A program made the position numbers and the translations under genes. From contig JAILWY010000001.1 of the NCBI GenBank assembly GCA_022113835.1, forward strand, positions 10,594,501 through 10,658,500: 64,000 nt of DNA. Direction: 5' to 3'. This stretch comes from Atopsyche davidsoni. Lineage: Eukaryota > Arthropoda > Insecta > Trichoptera > Hydrobiosidae. Positions 47,592 to 58,539 of this stretch are shown here, piece after piece. Numbering within the stretch: position 1 is the stretch's first letter; every line of letters begins with the position of its first letter. The notes under the pieces were generated by a model that searched no databases, had not been told where the DNA came from, and was given only the letters and a program-made list of their open reading frames with translations.

Positions 47592-47698
47592 TGTTGTTCC
47601 CACTTTTAAATTTGACTTCTAGCAAAGTGTGCTTGAATATGTCAACCTAGCATGTTGTTGAAACTAGTCGTCTTAAAAAATAAAAAGTGGGAATAACA
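47592..47698. repeat. Foldback element, about 107 nt, 20-bp imperfect arms
   Basis: The left arm (47592-47613, starting TGTTGTTCCCACTTTTAAAT) pairs with the right arm (47678-47698, AAATAAAAAGTGGGAATAACA) with about three differences. Partial further pairing occurs inward (TCTAG near 47618 against CTAG near 47664). It could be a tiny MITE, a microRNA-like precursor or chance. I recognise no known microRNA. Confidence 0.45.
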
Positions 47699-47959
47699 TT
47701 TAAATAAAACCAACAAAAAATACAACGAAGTAGTTTATGTCCAAAATATTATATTAATTGATACTAAATAGTATAATATAGACAGTGTTATCTATATGTT
47801 AACGATGTTTTTAATTTAAAATGCTCTACATTTTTTTTCGGTCTAAAAACACCTAAACCTTAAAATTACATCTGAATTTATTACAAATCTGACATCAAAT
47901 TTATTACGCTAAATATAAGTCTTTCAAATTTATTCAAGTTTGGTATAATTGAAGCAACA

Positions 47960-48260
47960 TTGATTCTCCGGTTCTTGTGTACTCCATTCAGGGGCACTCT
48001 AAACTAGGGCAGATTATCCCCGCCGTCAAGAGACGTCACCTTTCTTTCACAGCCTAATCTGACAACCATATGACTCTGTGAGGGATATCAAATAAATTGA
48101 TATTTTAATGTAAATAAGATCCCATGGGTCTAGAGACTTAGCGGGCGAACTAGTTAATCTCAAGACAAAAAACAAGAACCCCTGAGAAGGAAGCTCGGGG
48201 CGAGTTACATATTGTCCCTTGCGCGATGCCGACCTGGTGATAGCTCCGCATTGAATTAAG
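47960..48260. promoter_or_regulatory. Island 40
   Basis: About 300 bp of mixed composition with GAGACGTCACCTTTC near 48030 (CRE-like and T-box-like), CCTAATCTG near 48053 (Otx-like), and a GC-rich end (TTGCGCGATGCCGACCTGG near 48219). Confidence 0.33.
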
Positions 48261-49493
48261 CTTATTTCTCATTAACTTTTTTTTAAACTCATTATATAGA
48301 TTGGTGACCATTTTTTTTTGTTTTGCCTATCAAACGTAATGAATTAGAAAAATATCGAAACGTACTGAAATATACAATATTTTATGTTTTACTTTGTATC
48401 AGATCATAAAAAAAACATTGAGCGTCACTTGTATCTTGAAATTATCTTAGTGCTGTTAATTTTATCAATTTACCTAAAAACGAGTACCTTTATTTATTTT
48501 TTTTCTAATTTTCATTCTAAATTTTTTAAATCATACAAGTTTCCCAAAATTTTCAAATATAAATTCAACTATATTTTGCAGAAGTTTTTAAGTACCCAAA
48601 ATAGCGAGTCTTAACACACAAAATTTTGTTTTCGAACATTTTAACACAATCGATTTAATAATACATCCAATATTTTAACGAATATTATTTGTTTATTAAA
48701 AGAAGTTTATTCAAAAAATATAATTGTAATGTGTTTGTTTTTATTATCGTAGAATATAAAATCAATTTATTAAACAACATCGGTTTTATTTGAAATTCTC
48801 ACGCGATTCAATGATACAAATTGGTAACAATTAAATAGAGTATTCTTTATAATAGAGTAGCTATTAATTTAACGAGTAAATTTATGATTTTAACAAAACT
48901 GACAATTGGAGATCATTATTTTAAGTTGACGTTATTTTTCACGGTCCTTTATTCAGTGTAAGCCCTTAAATATTATGACAATATTAGGAATCCACTATCT
49001 TTTATTTCAATCAGGCGGGTGTTATCTCTCATCTCTCAATGATAATTTTATAAGGATGACATATTTACACATTACAAATTGTCATAGGACCCTCGCGGCT
49101 CGCTGCGGGGACTCTGGATATCTTCATAGCTCCCAACAAACACAATAGACGCAGCAAATGCCTAGAAACGAAAAAAAAAACGAACACATCCTAGTATCCG
49201 TACTAGCACAAAGCTTAGTATTTATATTAGATATTTTTTATTTTGCACAAAAAAATCCTACTGAAATAAATACTTGAATACCATTAAAAAAGACGCAAGT
49301 CATTATCATTTTGATAAACTTTGATTATTAGGGAATCGCGGTCCAAAAACTTATTTAAAAAAACATAACTCCGTTTGTGTCAAAACATGTCACGTGATCA
49401 ACAATTATAGATAAAAACGTTATTTATTAAGTAAACTAAACATTTTAAAGTTAGATTTATTTAAAAATATTTTATTTCTATTTTTTTTTATCC
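48261..49493. other. AT-rich sequence with one patch
   Basis: A short GC-rich patch lies at 49088-49120 (CCCTCGCGGCTCGCTGCGGGG). Nothing else is recognised. Confidence 0.5.
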
Positions 49494-49713
49494 AATATTC
49501 GAATTAATATTTTTGAGTAAAATACTTGAGTGATTTTCCACGTGTTCGTTTTTATTTGTGACCGGTTTCGCCAACCTTTCACGTTGGCATTATCAAACAG
49601 AGAATAAAAACGAACATGTGGAAAATTACTCAAGTATTTTACTCAAAAATATTAAAATGGAATTCCACCAAGTACTCTCTGTCAAAAATATTGAATTTCT
49701 TAATATTCGAATT
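49494..49713. repeat. 12-bp direct repeats bracketing a 196-bp insertion
   Basis: AATATTCGAATT occurs at 49494-49505 and again at 49702-49713. The first copy abuts the left arm of the inverted repeat directly. This is the geometry of a target-site duplication. Its length (12 bp) is typical of retroelement insertion and unlike hAT (8), piggyBac (TTAA) or mariner (TA). The words are AT-rich, so chance is not excluded. Confidence 0.55.
49506..49653 (-). ncRNA. Long inverted repeat with hammerhead-ribozyme-like core
   Basis: Arms of 51 bp (49506-49556 and 49603-49653) match with two differences and enclose a 46-base loop. On the minus strand the loop folds as a type I hammerhead. Stem I is UGU/ACA, continuing through an internal loop into the 51-bp helix. 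The core UUGAUAA (49596-49590) leads into stem II, GCCAAC with GUUGGC (49588-49583 and 49575-49570), closed by a 7-base loop. GAAA follows (49569-49566), then the self-complementary ACCGGU that would form stem III, and the cleavage triplet GUC (49562-49560). The consensus core is CUGAUGA. Here C3 is U and G8 is A, which keeps a pair but probably lowers or abolishes activity, and one extra U precedes stem II. Short palindromic stem III hammerheads are known from Penelope-like elements and retrozymes. Confidence 0.5.
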
Positions 49714-49849
49714 GTTAAAATATGATGATCAGTGAAATGTCGTTCCTGTTAGGTATTGTAAATTATAATTTCATGTTAATGTGGACAATACAAACTTATG
49801 GTTTTTTTTTATTATAATATATTTTTTGTGAAAGTTTTTCATAAAAATC

Positions 49850-50220
49850 GCCCAATTGAAATGCAACCGTCCGCCTTGAATTACGGGCGAGGAATGTCAC
49901 CCGAGTAGACGAGGCTCCGACCCCACGGGGCGTTGCGATGTTTTCAATTAATTTACAAGCGAGTTACCGTTACTAGCGGGGATCCTTGTTCGGTTATGAT
50001 ATATGGAAATGTGAAGATATATTCGTGGGGAGATAAGGGCGAACTCGTGTAGATGCCCGGGTCACGTGGTACCCCGTCGTACATCTTCATTTTTGTACAC
50101 TGAGGTCGATATTATTATGGCGTAGGCACGCTTCGGTATGTCGTGTGGCCGCTGCAAGGAGACCCTGAACGCTAATATTGAGACCCGTAGGGAAAAACAC
50201 GAATAATTAAATAGATTTAT
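49850..50220. promoter_or_regulatory. GC-rich island 41
   Basis: About 370 bp contain CCCACGGGGCGTTGCG near 49922, a CCCGGGTCACGTGGTACC E-box context near 50057, and TTTTCAATTAATTTAC near 49941. No frame is recognised. A good regulatory candidate by size and composition. Confidence 0.36.
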
Positions 50221-50729
50221 TTTTAATTAGATGGAGTTTGCCCGTATCAATCACTGTTTTCTAAAACGTGTTTCTCAAAATTAACTTCATATTGAATGAT
50301 AGAAAATGAAAATCAGAAAACAGATATTAAATAATACAAATGATACAAAAGAGAGGCACATAAAATACCCAGTTTATTTAAACCTAGACTTTCCAGTGAA
50401 GTTTGTAAGATTAAGTAAAAAACTAGGAAATATTTGCTTTGTAAATTAGAAAAATATGAATTTATTACGTATCATTTAGGCCTTTATGCTATCGATAATT
50501 ACTAATGTTCTTAAAACATCTGCATTTATTACCAATGCAGATTTACATAGTGAACATAAAAAAACTAGTACGTGTAATAAAGGCGAATTTTTCAATTACC
50601 AATCGTTTCAATGGTTTGCTCCTTCAATTAGACTGCCTAAACTGTATGCCAAATTTGTAAGTCATAAAATAATATTAAAGCTGTGTTTTTTTTACTTGCG
50701 TTTAATATTTTAATTTGTTGCCTTTTTGA
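50221..50729. other. AT-rich spacer
   Basis: A 75-codon frame at 50486-50713 has no recognisable features. Confidence 0.45.
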
Positions 50730-51070
50730 AGAGACGTGGTGGGCGACAGGACCACAGCCTCAGGCTGCAATATCTAGAGAAATATTACATCCAATAAACA
50801 CCAACAGTATGCAAGTTATCATAGTGGGTTTTTTAAATCGTGTGGTCTCCTTTAAATTGTGCGATGAACAGTAATTAGGAGTATCCTGCAGGATACATTG
50901 TGACAACCTCACCAAAACAAAACTCACAGGTTGTAAAATAAAAATAAAAAATGTCCCAGCAGTAGTGTCGTAGAAGCAGCTGACCTCAGCCATAAATAGT
51001 GAGCCCGAGTCGCGCTGCGCTGGGGAGTCCCTGGCTACTCATGTGAGTACTGAAGCACGTCCTCTCATAT
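50730..51070. promoter_or_regulatory. Island 42 with posterior-Hox-like word
   Basis: It contains the 16-bp perfect palindrome GTATCCTGCAGGATAC (50881-50896), CAGCTGACCTCAGCCATAAATAG (an E-box followed by GCCATAAA near 50988), and a GC-rich stretch GAGTCGCGCTGCGCTGGGG near 51007. Confidence 0.36.
50881..50896. repeat. Perfect 16-bp palindrome
   Basis: GTATCCTGCAGGATAC is its own reverse complement. It could be a dimeric protein-binding site or chance. Confidence 0.7.
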
Positions 51071-51719
51071 TAAAGTTCCTCACTATTACACCAAAATAAA
51101 AATAAATAATTTATACATATATATATTTGCGTTTTTTCTTCATGTAACTTTGTTTTACGCGATTGCACAGCTTCTTGAGAACTAAACCACTTTTCAAGCA
51201 ATATCAAAATATAATTTTTAACATTACAAACAAATCAGTTTTATCCCAGTAGTATACTGTATATTTCTAGCGTTCTTTGTAATTATTTGTACAATTTGCC
51301 AAAATGTATAAAACTGCTCTTAGTTGGCTAGATCATTAAAATTATTCGGGTTGAAAAAATCATAAATATAAATTAAAAGAAAATTAAAATGTATTCAATC
51401 GGAATTGTAGCTCAGCAGGTTTACACCATTTACAAACATTAATTCTCATATCACTTAAATGAACTCGGTCACAATTTATAATTGGAAAAATTATAAATTT
51501 TCATCTCTTGTTCAAAACATCTACAACTTTAAGCTAACAAAAAAATTATGAATCCATTGACCCGATCGGCAATTGAAAAGTCCAGATTTCATTTAAATTA
51601 CTCAGGATCACAATATTCACAAACATAAGTTACGAGACTGCTTAAATGTACCCAATCAGCATTTTAAGATCTATGATTTGAAATTCCGTTTCCTTTTCAT
51701 TATCAAACGTATCCAGTAT
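51071..51719. other. AT-rich spacer
   Basis: Nothing is recognised apart from a tRNA A-box-like word near 51408 with no tRNA fold. Confidence 0.5.
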
Positions 51720-51920
51720 TAAAAAATATTCCGAGGAGGTAGTTTTTTAAGCCCTGCTTCCCGGTGGCGAGGGTTCTCGTCCAGTCAAGGCATGTCTGAT
51801 TATTTATAAGCCGATATGTGTACTACGTAGGCAGGCGCATTCAATAAGCAGTGTGTATGTGCAACCGTGAGAAAAAGTACCTGCACGGCGTTTTGGTGAG
51901 AGCCCCGGGGTAATAATTCA
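51720..51920. promoter_or_regulatory. Island 43
   Basis: Mixed composition with CTGCTTCCCGGTGGCGAGGG near 51755 and GTACCTGCACGGCG near 51877. Confidence 0.26.
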
Positions 51921-52379
51921 AGAAGTAATTGAAAATAATACCGTGATTATCTCATGGATTTAGAGCACCAATAAAGCAACGTGTATATCTTATAAATACT
52001 GAAAATCCAATAAAGCTTTTTCAAAAGTTTTTTTTACGTAAATGATTCATAGACGGTTTATTAAATGAATAAATCTTTTTTGATACGTTATGTGTTATTT
52101 GTTAAATGAAATATTAATATTTTACACATTCATATTTTTATAACGAATGTGTTCAGGTTAAATTAAAAGACCTTTTTTTAAATTTTCATTGACCTTCAAA
52201 GAATGCCACATCTTACATCTCAGTTCACCGCATTTTTCACGAAAAGAAATCCCAGACAGTGTAAAGAATGATAACAAGTCCAACAACCCGAATACCTATC
52301 CTTATATCAGTTCCAAAAGAACCACTCAAGACCAAAATATCTCATTCTTACTGTATAATCTGCTTTCGGTAATTTAAAA

Positions 52380-52580
52380 AGAATACGGGAGCTTTATCGG
52401 ATTAAGGCGGAAGCTCTTAAGGTCCTCGAGACCCTTTTGTCTGCAGATTACGCAAGACGATAAAAAACTTTATACAAATCGCTTACATATTTGCCGGCCA
52501 AAGATACAATCGCCGCAGTTTTTATGACAATATCAGCCACCGGTAAACCACAAAGTAATGTCTTGAGCAGGTAGGCTATT
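52380..52580. promoter_or_regulatory. Island 44 with Zelda-type site
   Basis: Mixed block with TTGCCGGCCAAAG near 52491, ATCGCCGCAGTTTTTATGAC near 52509, and CAGGTAG at 52568-52574. Confidence 0.32.
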
Positions 52581-53459
52581 TATTAGTTTTCACACATTCA
52601 TATCGTGAAATTTGTTACAATTTTTTTGTATTTTCCAAACATGACGATTTTTTATTTAATTAAGTTCTTTTAAAGCGTTAAATGTTTATAGTATGTTTTT
52701 AAATAGAATACCAATTCTGTTATGCTGTTTATTATGAGATGTTATAATTTTATGTACTTAAGCAAGATTTAATATAAAATTCTGTTTTTTTAATAGTCAG
52801 AGTATACATTATGAATTTTGAATATTTATAATTATAAAAAATAAAAGAAATAGCTATAAAAGTACCAATTGTCTTATTTATTATTTATATTAATAACATT
52901 CTATTAGCCAAAATGTATGCATTGGATGTTGTACACCTTAAATTACATGTTTATAATAAAAAAATACAAATTTAATATTTTATACAATCATATACTTATT
53001 AGAAATTCTATAATCAAATTTAGATAAACATTGTGAATATGTTGTCAGTTTTAATTCCCCGTTGCTGTAGTTTATGCTAATCGGTTTCTAGAAATCAGGC
53101 TAGAAATGGTTTTATCACATATTACATGAAGTATTCTTGACACATTTATCATTAAAAAATGCTTTTCGGGTTTGCTATAATTATTAAATTCGTGTAGTAT
53201 AAGTACTGGGTACTTAAAAATACCAAACATAAACGTTACACATGCAGTCTATAAAACGGCAATATTAAAATCTCATACGTACCATTTAGAGCCAAACATT
53301 ATACAAATGGTTATTTTCGGTGCCTACTTACATACAAAGTGCAAATCGAAATTTTAAGCACATATTCCCCAGATACTTTATCTTTTTTAACATCAGATCT
53401 TTACGAATTGATATTGTATTACACGTGTACAAACATAATAAGCAGCTTCGATGATCTAT
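52581..53459. other. AT-rich intergenic sequence
   Basis: Nothing is recognised. Confidence 0.5.
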
Positions 53460-53700
53460 GTACAGAAATAAATCTTGCGTAAAAGGAAGTCTCGGGATTT
53501 CCGTTACGGATGCATTAGACCTGAGCAGATTGGGGCTGACTGGTCAATAGATCCTTTGATGGTCCAAGGCTTTGTGGTCAGAATCTGGAAATGACCGCGG
53601 CTTCAGTTAAGTGCGGACGGCGGCTCCAAATATAAACATGCCAGATACTATCTTAATCCCTCAGAGGAAACTATCCCCAAGCAGCCTGAAATATAATACA
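53460..53700. promoter_or_regulatory. Island 45, TCF- and Otx-like words
   Basis: CCTTTGATG (53553-53561, TCF-like), TTAATCC (53653-53659, Otx/Bicoid-like) and GACCGCGGCTTC near 53593 lie in about 240 bp of balanced composition. It is a candidate enhancer. Confidence 0.38.
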
Positions 53701-55239
53701 CCAAGGGTGTAATTATTCTACAATGAGAAATATTTAAAAATTATATTTTTGCAGTAAGATGATATTACTGGTTATTAATATTTCTTCGTTCTTTTCAATG
53801 AATTTAGAATTTCTCTTTTATTCTTTAATATTTCTTTATTACATGTTTTCACCTGCCCATTAAAGAATGCCCACCAATTTTATTTTTACAAGAGTAATTT
53901 TCTCTCCACAGCTTTATAGAAATTTATGTAGCAAAATACGATTTCTTAAAAATCACCAAATACAATTTTTTTCATAGTTAATTGATTTGTTCATGTGCAC
54001 ACTTTTTTTTGCTTTTAAGTTATCGACTACAATACATTTATTTAGATCAATATTTTTATTTCATATTATTATTACTTTAAACCTCTGAGATAGCAAGTAT
54101 ACATAGACTGATATAAATAAATATATGAGCAAAATTTAAATCATAGTTCGTAGCCATGGGAACAAATTCAGATCCGATTCTATGGTTCTCATAGTAATAT
54201 TTCTATGGAGCACATTTCAATGTCGCGACCTTTTCTTCTTAACACGTGCTCAGTATGCCACAGAAACAGGCGTATCTATTATATTACGTTCCTTATACTC
54301 TGTATTATCAGAGAGCGGGATGTCATTTATCAAAAGAAACATTAATTATACTTGTACAAGAATAAAAGTAAAACACTTGTACATTTAAAATCTAGCTTTG
54401 ATTCTGAGATTTCATTCACAGAGCACGCGCCACCGAAAAAAAAAACGCATAGAGGGATTAGCAACTCAATTTCTTTTGATGTTTTTGTGCTAAGGGTTTT
54501 GTATTTTAAATTGTATTATATTATCATAAAAAACAACGTTTATCTGCAAATAACCTATTTTTTATCATCCTGGTCGAAAGTTGCTTGGCAGTTGTGAATC
54601 ATGCGGTCGGCGAAACAAAATATACGATTTTATAATTTAGAAATTTTATTTATATTGAATTAAACATGATTTTTCAAAGAAATAGAAACTAGCCGTTTTT
54701 TTTTTACTTATTTTAATAATTATATGGTCATGTTGAAAATATATTTGATTTATATTAACAAACAAACTATAAGCTTAAATTGTCACATCTCATAAATCGT
54801 TGTCAATAAATATCTTGATGAAGGCTTCTCAATGATATGGTTTGGCCTTTCAGTTCTGCCACCATCTTCTTTATTATTTGATTGTGTAAAATAAACGTAA
54901 TTAAATGACTTTTGTAAATATGTTAATGACAATTTTTTTATTTTTAATATTGTATTTAGCAGCCAATAGTTGTGTTTTTTTGGAAGTATGATTTTCATTG
55001 GTTTTCAAAATAGGTCGATTCTATTAAATTATTATAATAAATTATTTATTATACAAAATAATAACTGGTAAAATATTTATTTAAAAATTATGTACAAATA
55101 TTTTTTTAATAATATATGCTTTATAAAACGAGAAAGTGGTACGGTGATTTATAATATGCAGATGAACTTTTAGCGTATTTTTTCTTTACGTATTTTTATG
55201 CATGAAGATATTTTTATTATTAATTTACAGTGTGGGTTA
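53701..55239. other. AT-rich intergenic sequence
   Basis: Frames of 68, 81 and 71 codons in this interval are low-complexity and unrecognised. Confidence 0.5.
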
Positions 55240-55500
55240 AAACGCCATTACCTCTGGGCTTCAATTTAAAGCTATCCATTCTTCCGAGGCAGAGAACAAT
55301 CTCAAGCATATTAATAACAAAGTACAAAGAAGCTTTCTTATAATAAATTCTAGCTAGGGGCGCAAGTGCATGGCGAACGTCAGTCTGCGGATCTGACAGA
55401 CGAGAGTGGCATGAGGACGGGTGCGAAAATGCTCCCGAAGCGCCTTCCAACCCATAAAGTGCCCGCCGAGTCGTGGCATATGGGAACAAGTGGATGCTAT
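55240..55500. promoter_or_regulatory. Island 46
   Basis: Balanced composition with TCAGTCTGCGGATCTGACAG near 55380 and AGTGCCCGCCGAGTCGTGGC near 55458. A 98-codon non-ATG minus-strand frame spans it and is unrecognised. Confidence 0.27.
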
Positions 55501-55899
55501 ACTTAATAATATTCACATTGATAATTATATTTTTCTTGTGAAATATATTTTTTTTCTTTGCATTATTGCGATTATTTTGGTTTTAAATTAAAAATAATAA
55601 TACATCACTTTATTTATACCTAATACATTTAAAAAAAAAAAAAATTCTGAAAATCAGGAACAAATAAATAGCTAAAACTACTCTAATTAGTCGCTTAGCG
55701 TGTTTGTTTTTTATTTTTTAATTATTGTTTACTTTAAAAGTACTGATTCGTTACTGAAATTGTAAAAATGTTATTAGGAATTAATGCTGATAGATTGTAT
55801 TAATAAACCATAGAGATATAAGACGAGTATGATTTTAATGGGTCTTGTACTTTTTATATTCATGTGGAATATGCGATATTATTTAAAGCACCATACCGA

Positions 55900-56070
55900 A
55901 TCAGAGTATTCTCTGAACCAGTCTGGATCAAAGCAACCAAATAAGAATGCTCTTCCAATTGTTCACGCGTCAGGCTTCCGCCTACCGCAGTCAGGGGCGC
56001 CAGGGCTCGGCCCGCGGGCTACCTGTCCCAGCTTGGCTACCCCTGACACCGGAGATTAGACCCAAGCACT
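55900..56070. promoter_or_regulatory. GC-rich island 47 with foldback and Zelda-type site
   Basis: GTCAGGGG (55990-55997) pairs with CCCCTGAC (56040-56047) around a GC-rich loop that contains CTACCTG (56019-56025) and GGCCCGCGGGC. Two overlapping plus-strand frames lie in different phases. Confidence 0.33.
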
Positions 56071-56459
56071 GTGTTAATACACAGCCAAAAATTAAAAAAA
56101 AAGTTTATCGAAAAGAGAGATGTTTCTACTTTTTAAAATTGTTCAATGCGTGAGTGAGAGGCATCTAAATTCATAAAATGTGAGCAAGGTGTCTTGAATT
56201 ACACGAACGTGTAAGAGTAAAAGACCGCAAGGAAAGAGTCTGATAAACAAGTAGTTCGAATCCAGCATTTGCCTTATTGAAAATCGTTTTAGCGAATATA
56301 ATTTATGTTGAACACTAATGAATATTTTATTTATAATACAAGATCTTGAACTACGATTGACTTGAATAATAAATTATTTTGTTGCAGTACGTTTGCGTAG
56401 GAAGGTAGTTTATTTGATTTGTTTTAGTAACAAATATACGCAAAGCTCTTAGTTTATGG

Positions 56460-56670
56460 GATACTGCGGCATTTTAAAAGAATTTTGATTCAGGCAGGCT
56501 GTGTGGATCACCCGAGGTGACTCTGTAACAACCGGGAGTTATCCCCCGACGTGGTCTTGAGCAGCGAGGGTATTTGCCCGCTGGCTACACTCAGACCACA
56601 GATGAAGAAGAAATCACTTTTAAGCTTAATTTTAATAATCGCGTCGTAGGCGCTAGTACATCACTGTCTC
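56460..56670. promoter_or_regulatory. Island 48
   Basis: Balanced composition with CACCCGAGGTGACTC near 56510 and a CTCF-like TAGGCGCTAGTAC near 56648. No frame is recognised. Confidence 0.27.
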
Positions 56671-57023
56671 TGGAAATAGAAACATAATTAATAATTAGTT
56701 ATAAATAACTGGTAAACCAGTAACTACTATTTACCTCATTTTAATTTATTACGTTTCAGCCCTATTTTAATATCTTATCACAGAATTTTAGACTTAGTAC
56801 TCAAATTGTTTAATTTATTTACGGTTCACTTATAAATAATATTACCTTCAGTCACATAATTTAATATAATTTTTTTTATTGTTTTTAATATTTAAATTCA
56901 ATACGATTTAAATAAAAAAATAAAATTTGGTCTTCTTTATTTTTGTAAAAGTAATCCTATTTTTAAATATATTTTTAATAAAAATATTAATAATAATAAT
57001 AATATTAAAAAATAAGATTGTTG

Positions 57024-57063
57024 AGTGAGAGCGATAACTATAGATAATGTTATCGCTCTCACT
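57024..57063. repeat. Perfect 15-bp hairpin with 10-base loop
   Basis: Positions 57024-57038 (AGTGAGAGCGATAAC) pair without mismatch with 57049-57063 (GTTATCGCTCTCACT) across the loop TATAGATAAT. It is GC-richer than its surroundings, so it is unlikely to be compositional chance. The stem is shorter than an animal microRNA precursor requires. It could be a MITE core or a protein-binding site. Confidence 0.65.
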
Positions 57064-57317
57064 TTTGTAATAAATGAAAAATACAATGATTACAATAGAT
57101 TTCATTGTTCTAAAGTAGTAGTCATTTGTATTCATTTATTTTATAATTTATTCATGCACTGCTAAGAAAAAAATGGTTGCTTAGAATTTATATATCTATC
57201 TTTTCTTGTTTACGATACTCTTCATAATTGAGGTCACATTTTCTGTAATTATAAACAATTTTAGTTTTTAACCCTTCATCGTTTATTATGCTAAAAAATG
57301 TGCATTTTCACAAATGC

Positions 57318-57355
57318 AACTTAAACCGAAAAAAAAAAAAAAAACTTAAACCGAA
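57318..57355. repeat. 13-bp direct repeats around a poly(A) run
   Basis: AACTTAAACCGAA occurs at 57318-57330 and 57343-57355 with twelve A's between. It resembles a target-site duplication holding only a poly(A) tail, or a simple tandem duplication with A-run expansion. Confidence 0.6.
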
Positions 57356-57404
57356 GCTTTGAATCCTACTAATCAAAATCAACCTGAAATCGTATTTAAA
57401 TAAA

Positions 57405-57426
57405 TAAATATATATATATATATATT
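57405..57426. repeat. Short (TA)n microsatellite
   Basis: A run of TA units within a larger near-palindrome AAATAAATA...TATTTATTT. Confidence 0.85.
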
Positions 57427-57509
57427 TATTTTTTTAATAATAACATATTTGGGAAATGCACATAAACAAAGCAGCTGACTTGATTCACCTCTTCGTAAAG
57501 TATATGGGC

Positions 57510-57840
57510 CTATCAAAACTGTGAGTAACTACTGAAGTGAATATGTAGATTGGAGTGATCGGTCCCGCGTCTGGCTGATGAGAAGTCTTCATTGAGGATC
57601 GTAGGTGGGCCTGCTCGGGAATTAAAGTTACGACTCTGCTCTCTGATTGGCCACGGATTGCTCAAGGAGGCTGCCGAGGGCGAGAGGCTCAAGCCCGGTA
57701 AAAAGTAATTTAAAACGGTGTGATATATGCCCACCGAGTGAAAATAACTTTGTAGGTTACATCGCTGTTTGCTCTCAGAATGAAGCAATTTCATTTCTAA
57801 ATCGGAAGCTGTGAGGGAGGCCCCACTTCACGTAAAAATA
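57510..57840. promoter_or_regulatory. Island 49
   Basis: About 330 bp include GATTGGCCACGG near 57644 (CCAAT complement), CGGTCCCGCGTCTGGC near 57560, and GCCGAGGGCGAGAGG near 57672. A 93-codon minus-strand frame is unrecognised. Confidence 0.32.
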
Positions 57841-58539
57841 ACATTCGAAATTACAGCTGCTATTTTCGTGATTTTTTTATTATTAAATTGAAAAACATCT
57901 TTATATGAGCACATAGAGCACCATATACACATTCATTTTAATATATTAAAAAAAATACGCGGATGATTATTATACTGCACCAAGTTATTGTACTGAAAAA
58001 CGATACATCTGTCTTTTTCTATTATGATAAATAAAATATACGTTTACTTTATGATGCGGTTATTAATGGTTTTTTATTATTTAAACGATTTTTTAAATAA
58101 AAAGTATGGTTATTACATTGAAAAAATAATGGTTTTGATGTAAATATTTTGGGCATAAGCTTAAAATCATCTGTTCTCCCAAAACATCTAATTACATAAA
58201 AGTTTTATGCATATCTATGAATAGACATCGTTTCATTATAATTCTAAGGTCATCATATAAAAGTAAAATTAATTATCTAGATAAAAGTCTCTGAATAAAC
58301 ACAGTTTCAAAATATATACGTGCATATAAAGAGTTACAACATTATTTTGCAATGAAAAAAATTCCAAAATTACTGTTTGTTCAATATTTTAGATTCAGAA
58401 GTATCTGTTTAAGCATGCAAAGAAAGCAGTCATTAGAACTGGGTGACGAAGGGCATCGCACGAGCATTCGAAGACAACCCAAAATCGCAAAAAATGAGTG
58501 TCATAAAAAAGCTACAACAGATTATATTTTCACCTTATG
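57841..58539. other. AT-rich intergenic sequence
   Basis: Nothing is recognised. Confidence 0.5.

Noticed and set aside
51408..51419. TAGCTCAGCAGG resembles a tRNA A-box
   Set aside because: No B-box (GTTCRANNC) or cloverleaf pairing follows within about 60 bases.
56254..56263. GTTCGAATCC resembles a tRNA/SINE B-box
   Set aside because: No A-box upstream, no acceptor-stem pairing and no poly(A) or target duplication that would support a tRNA or SINE.
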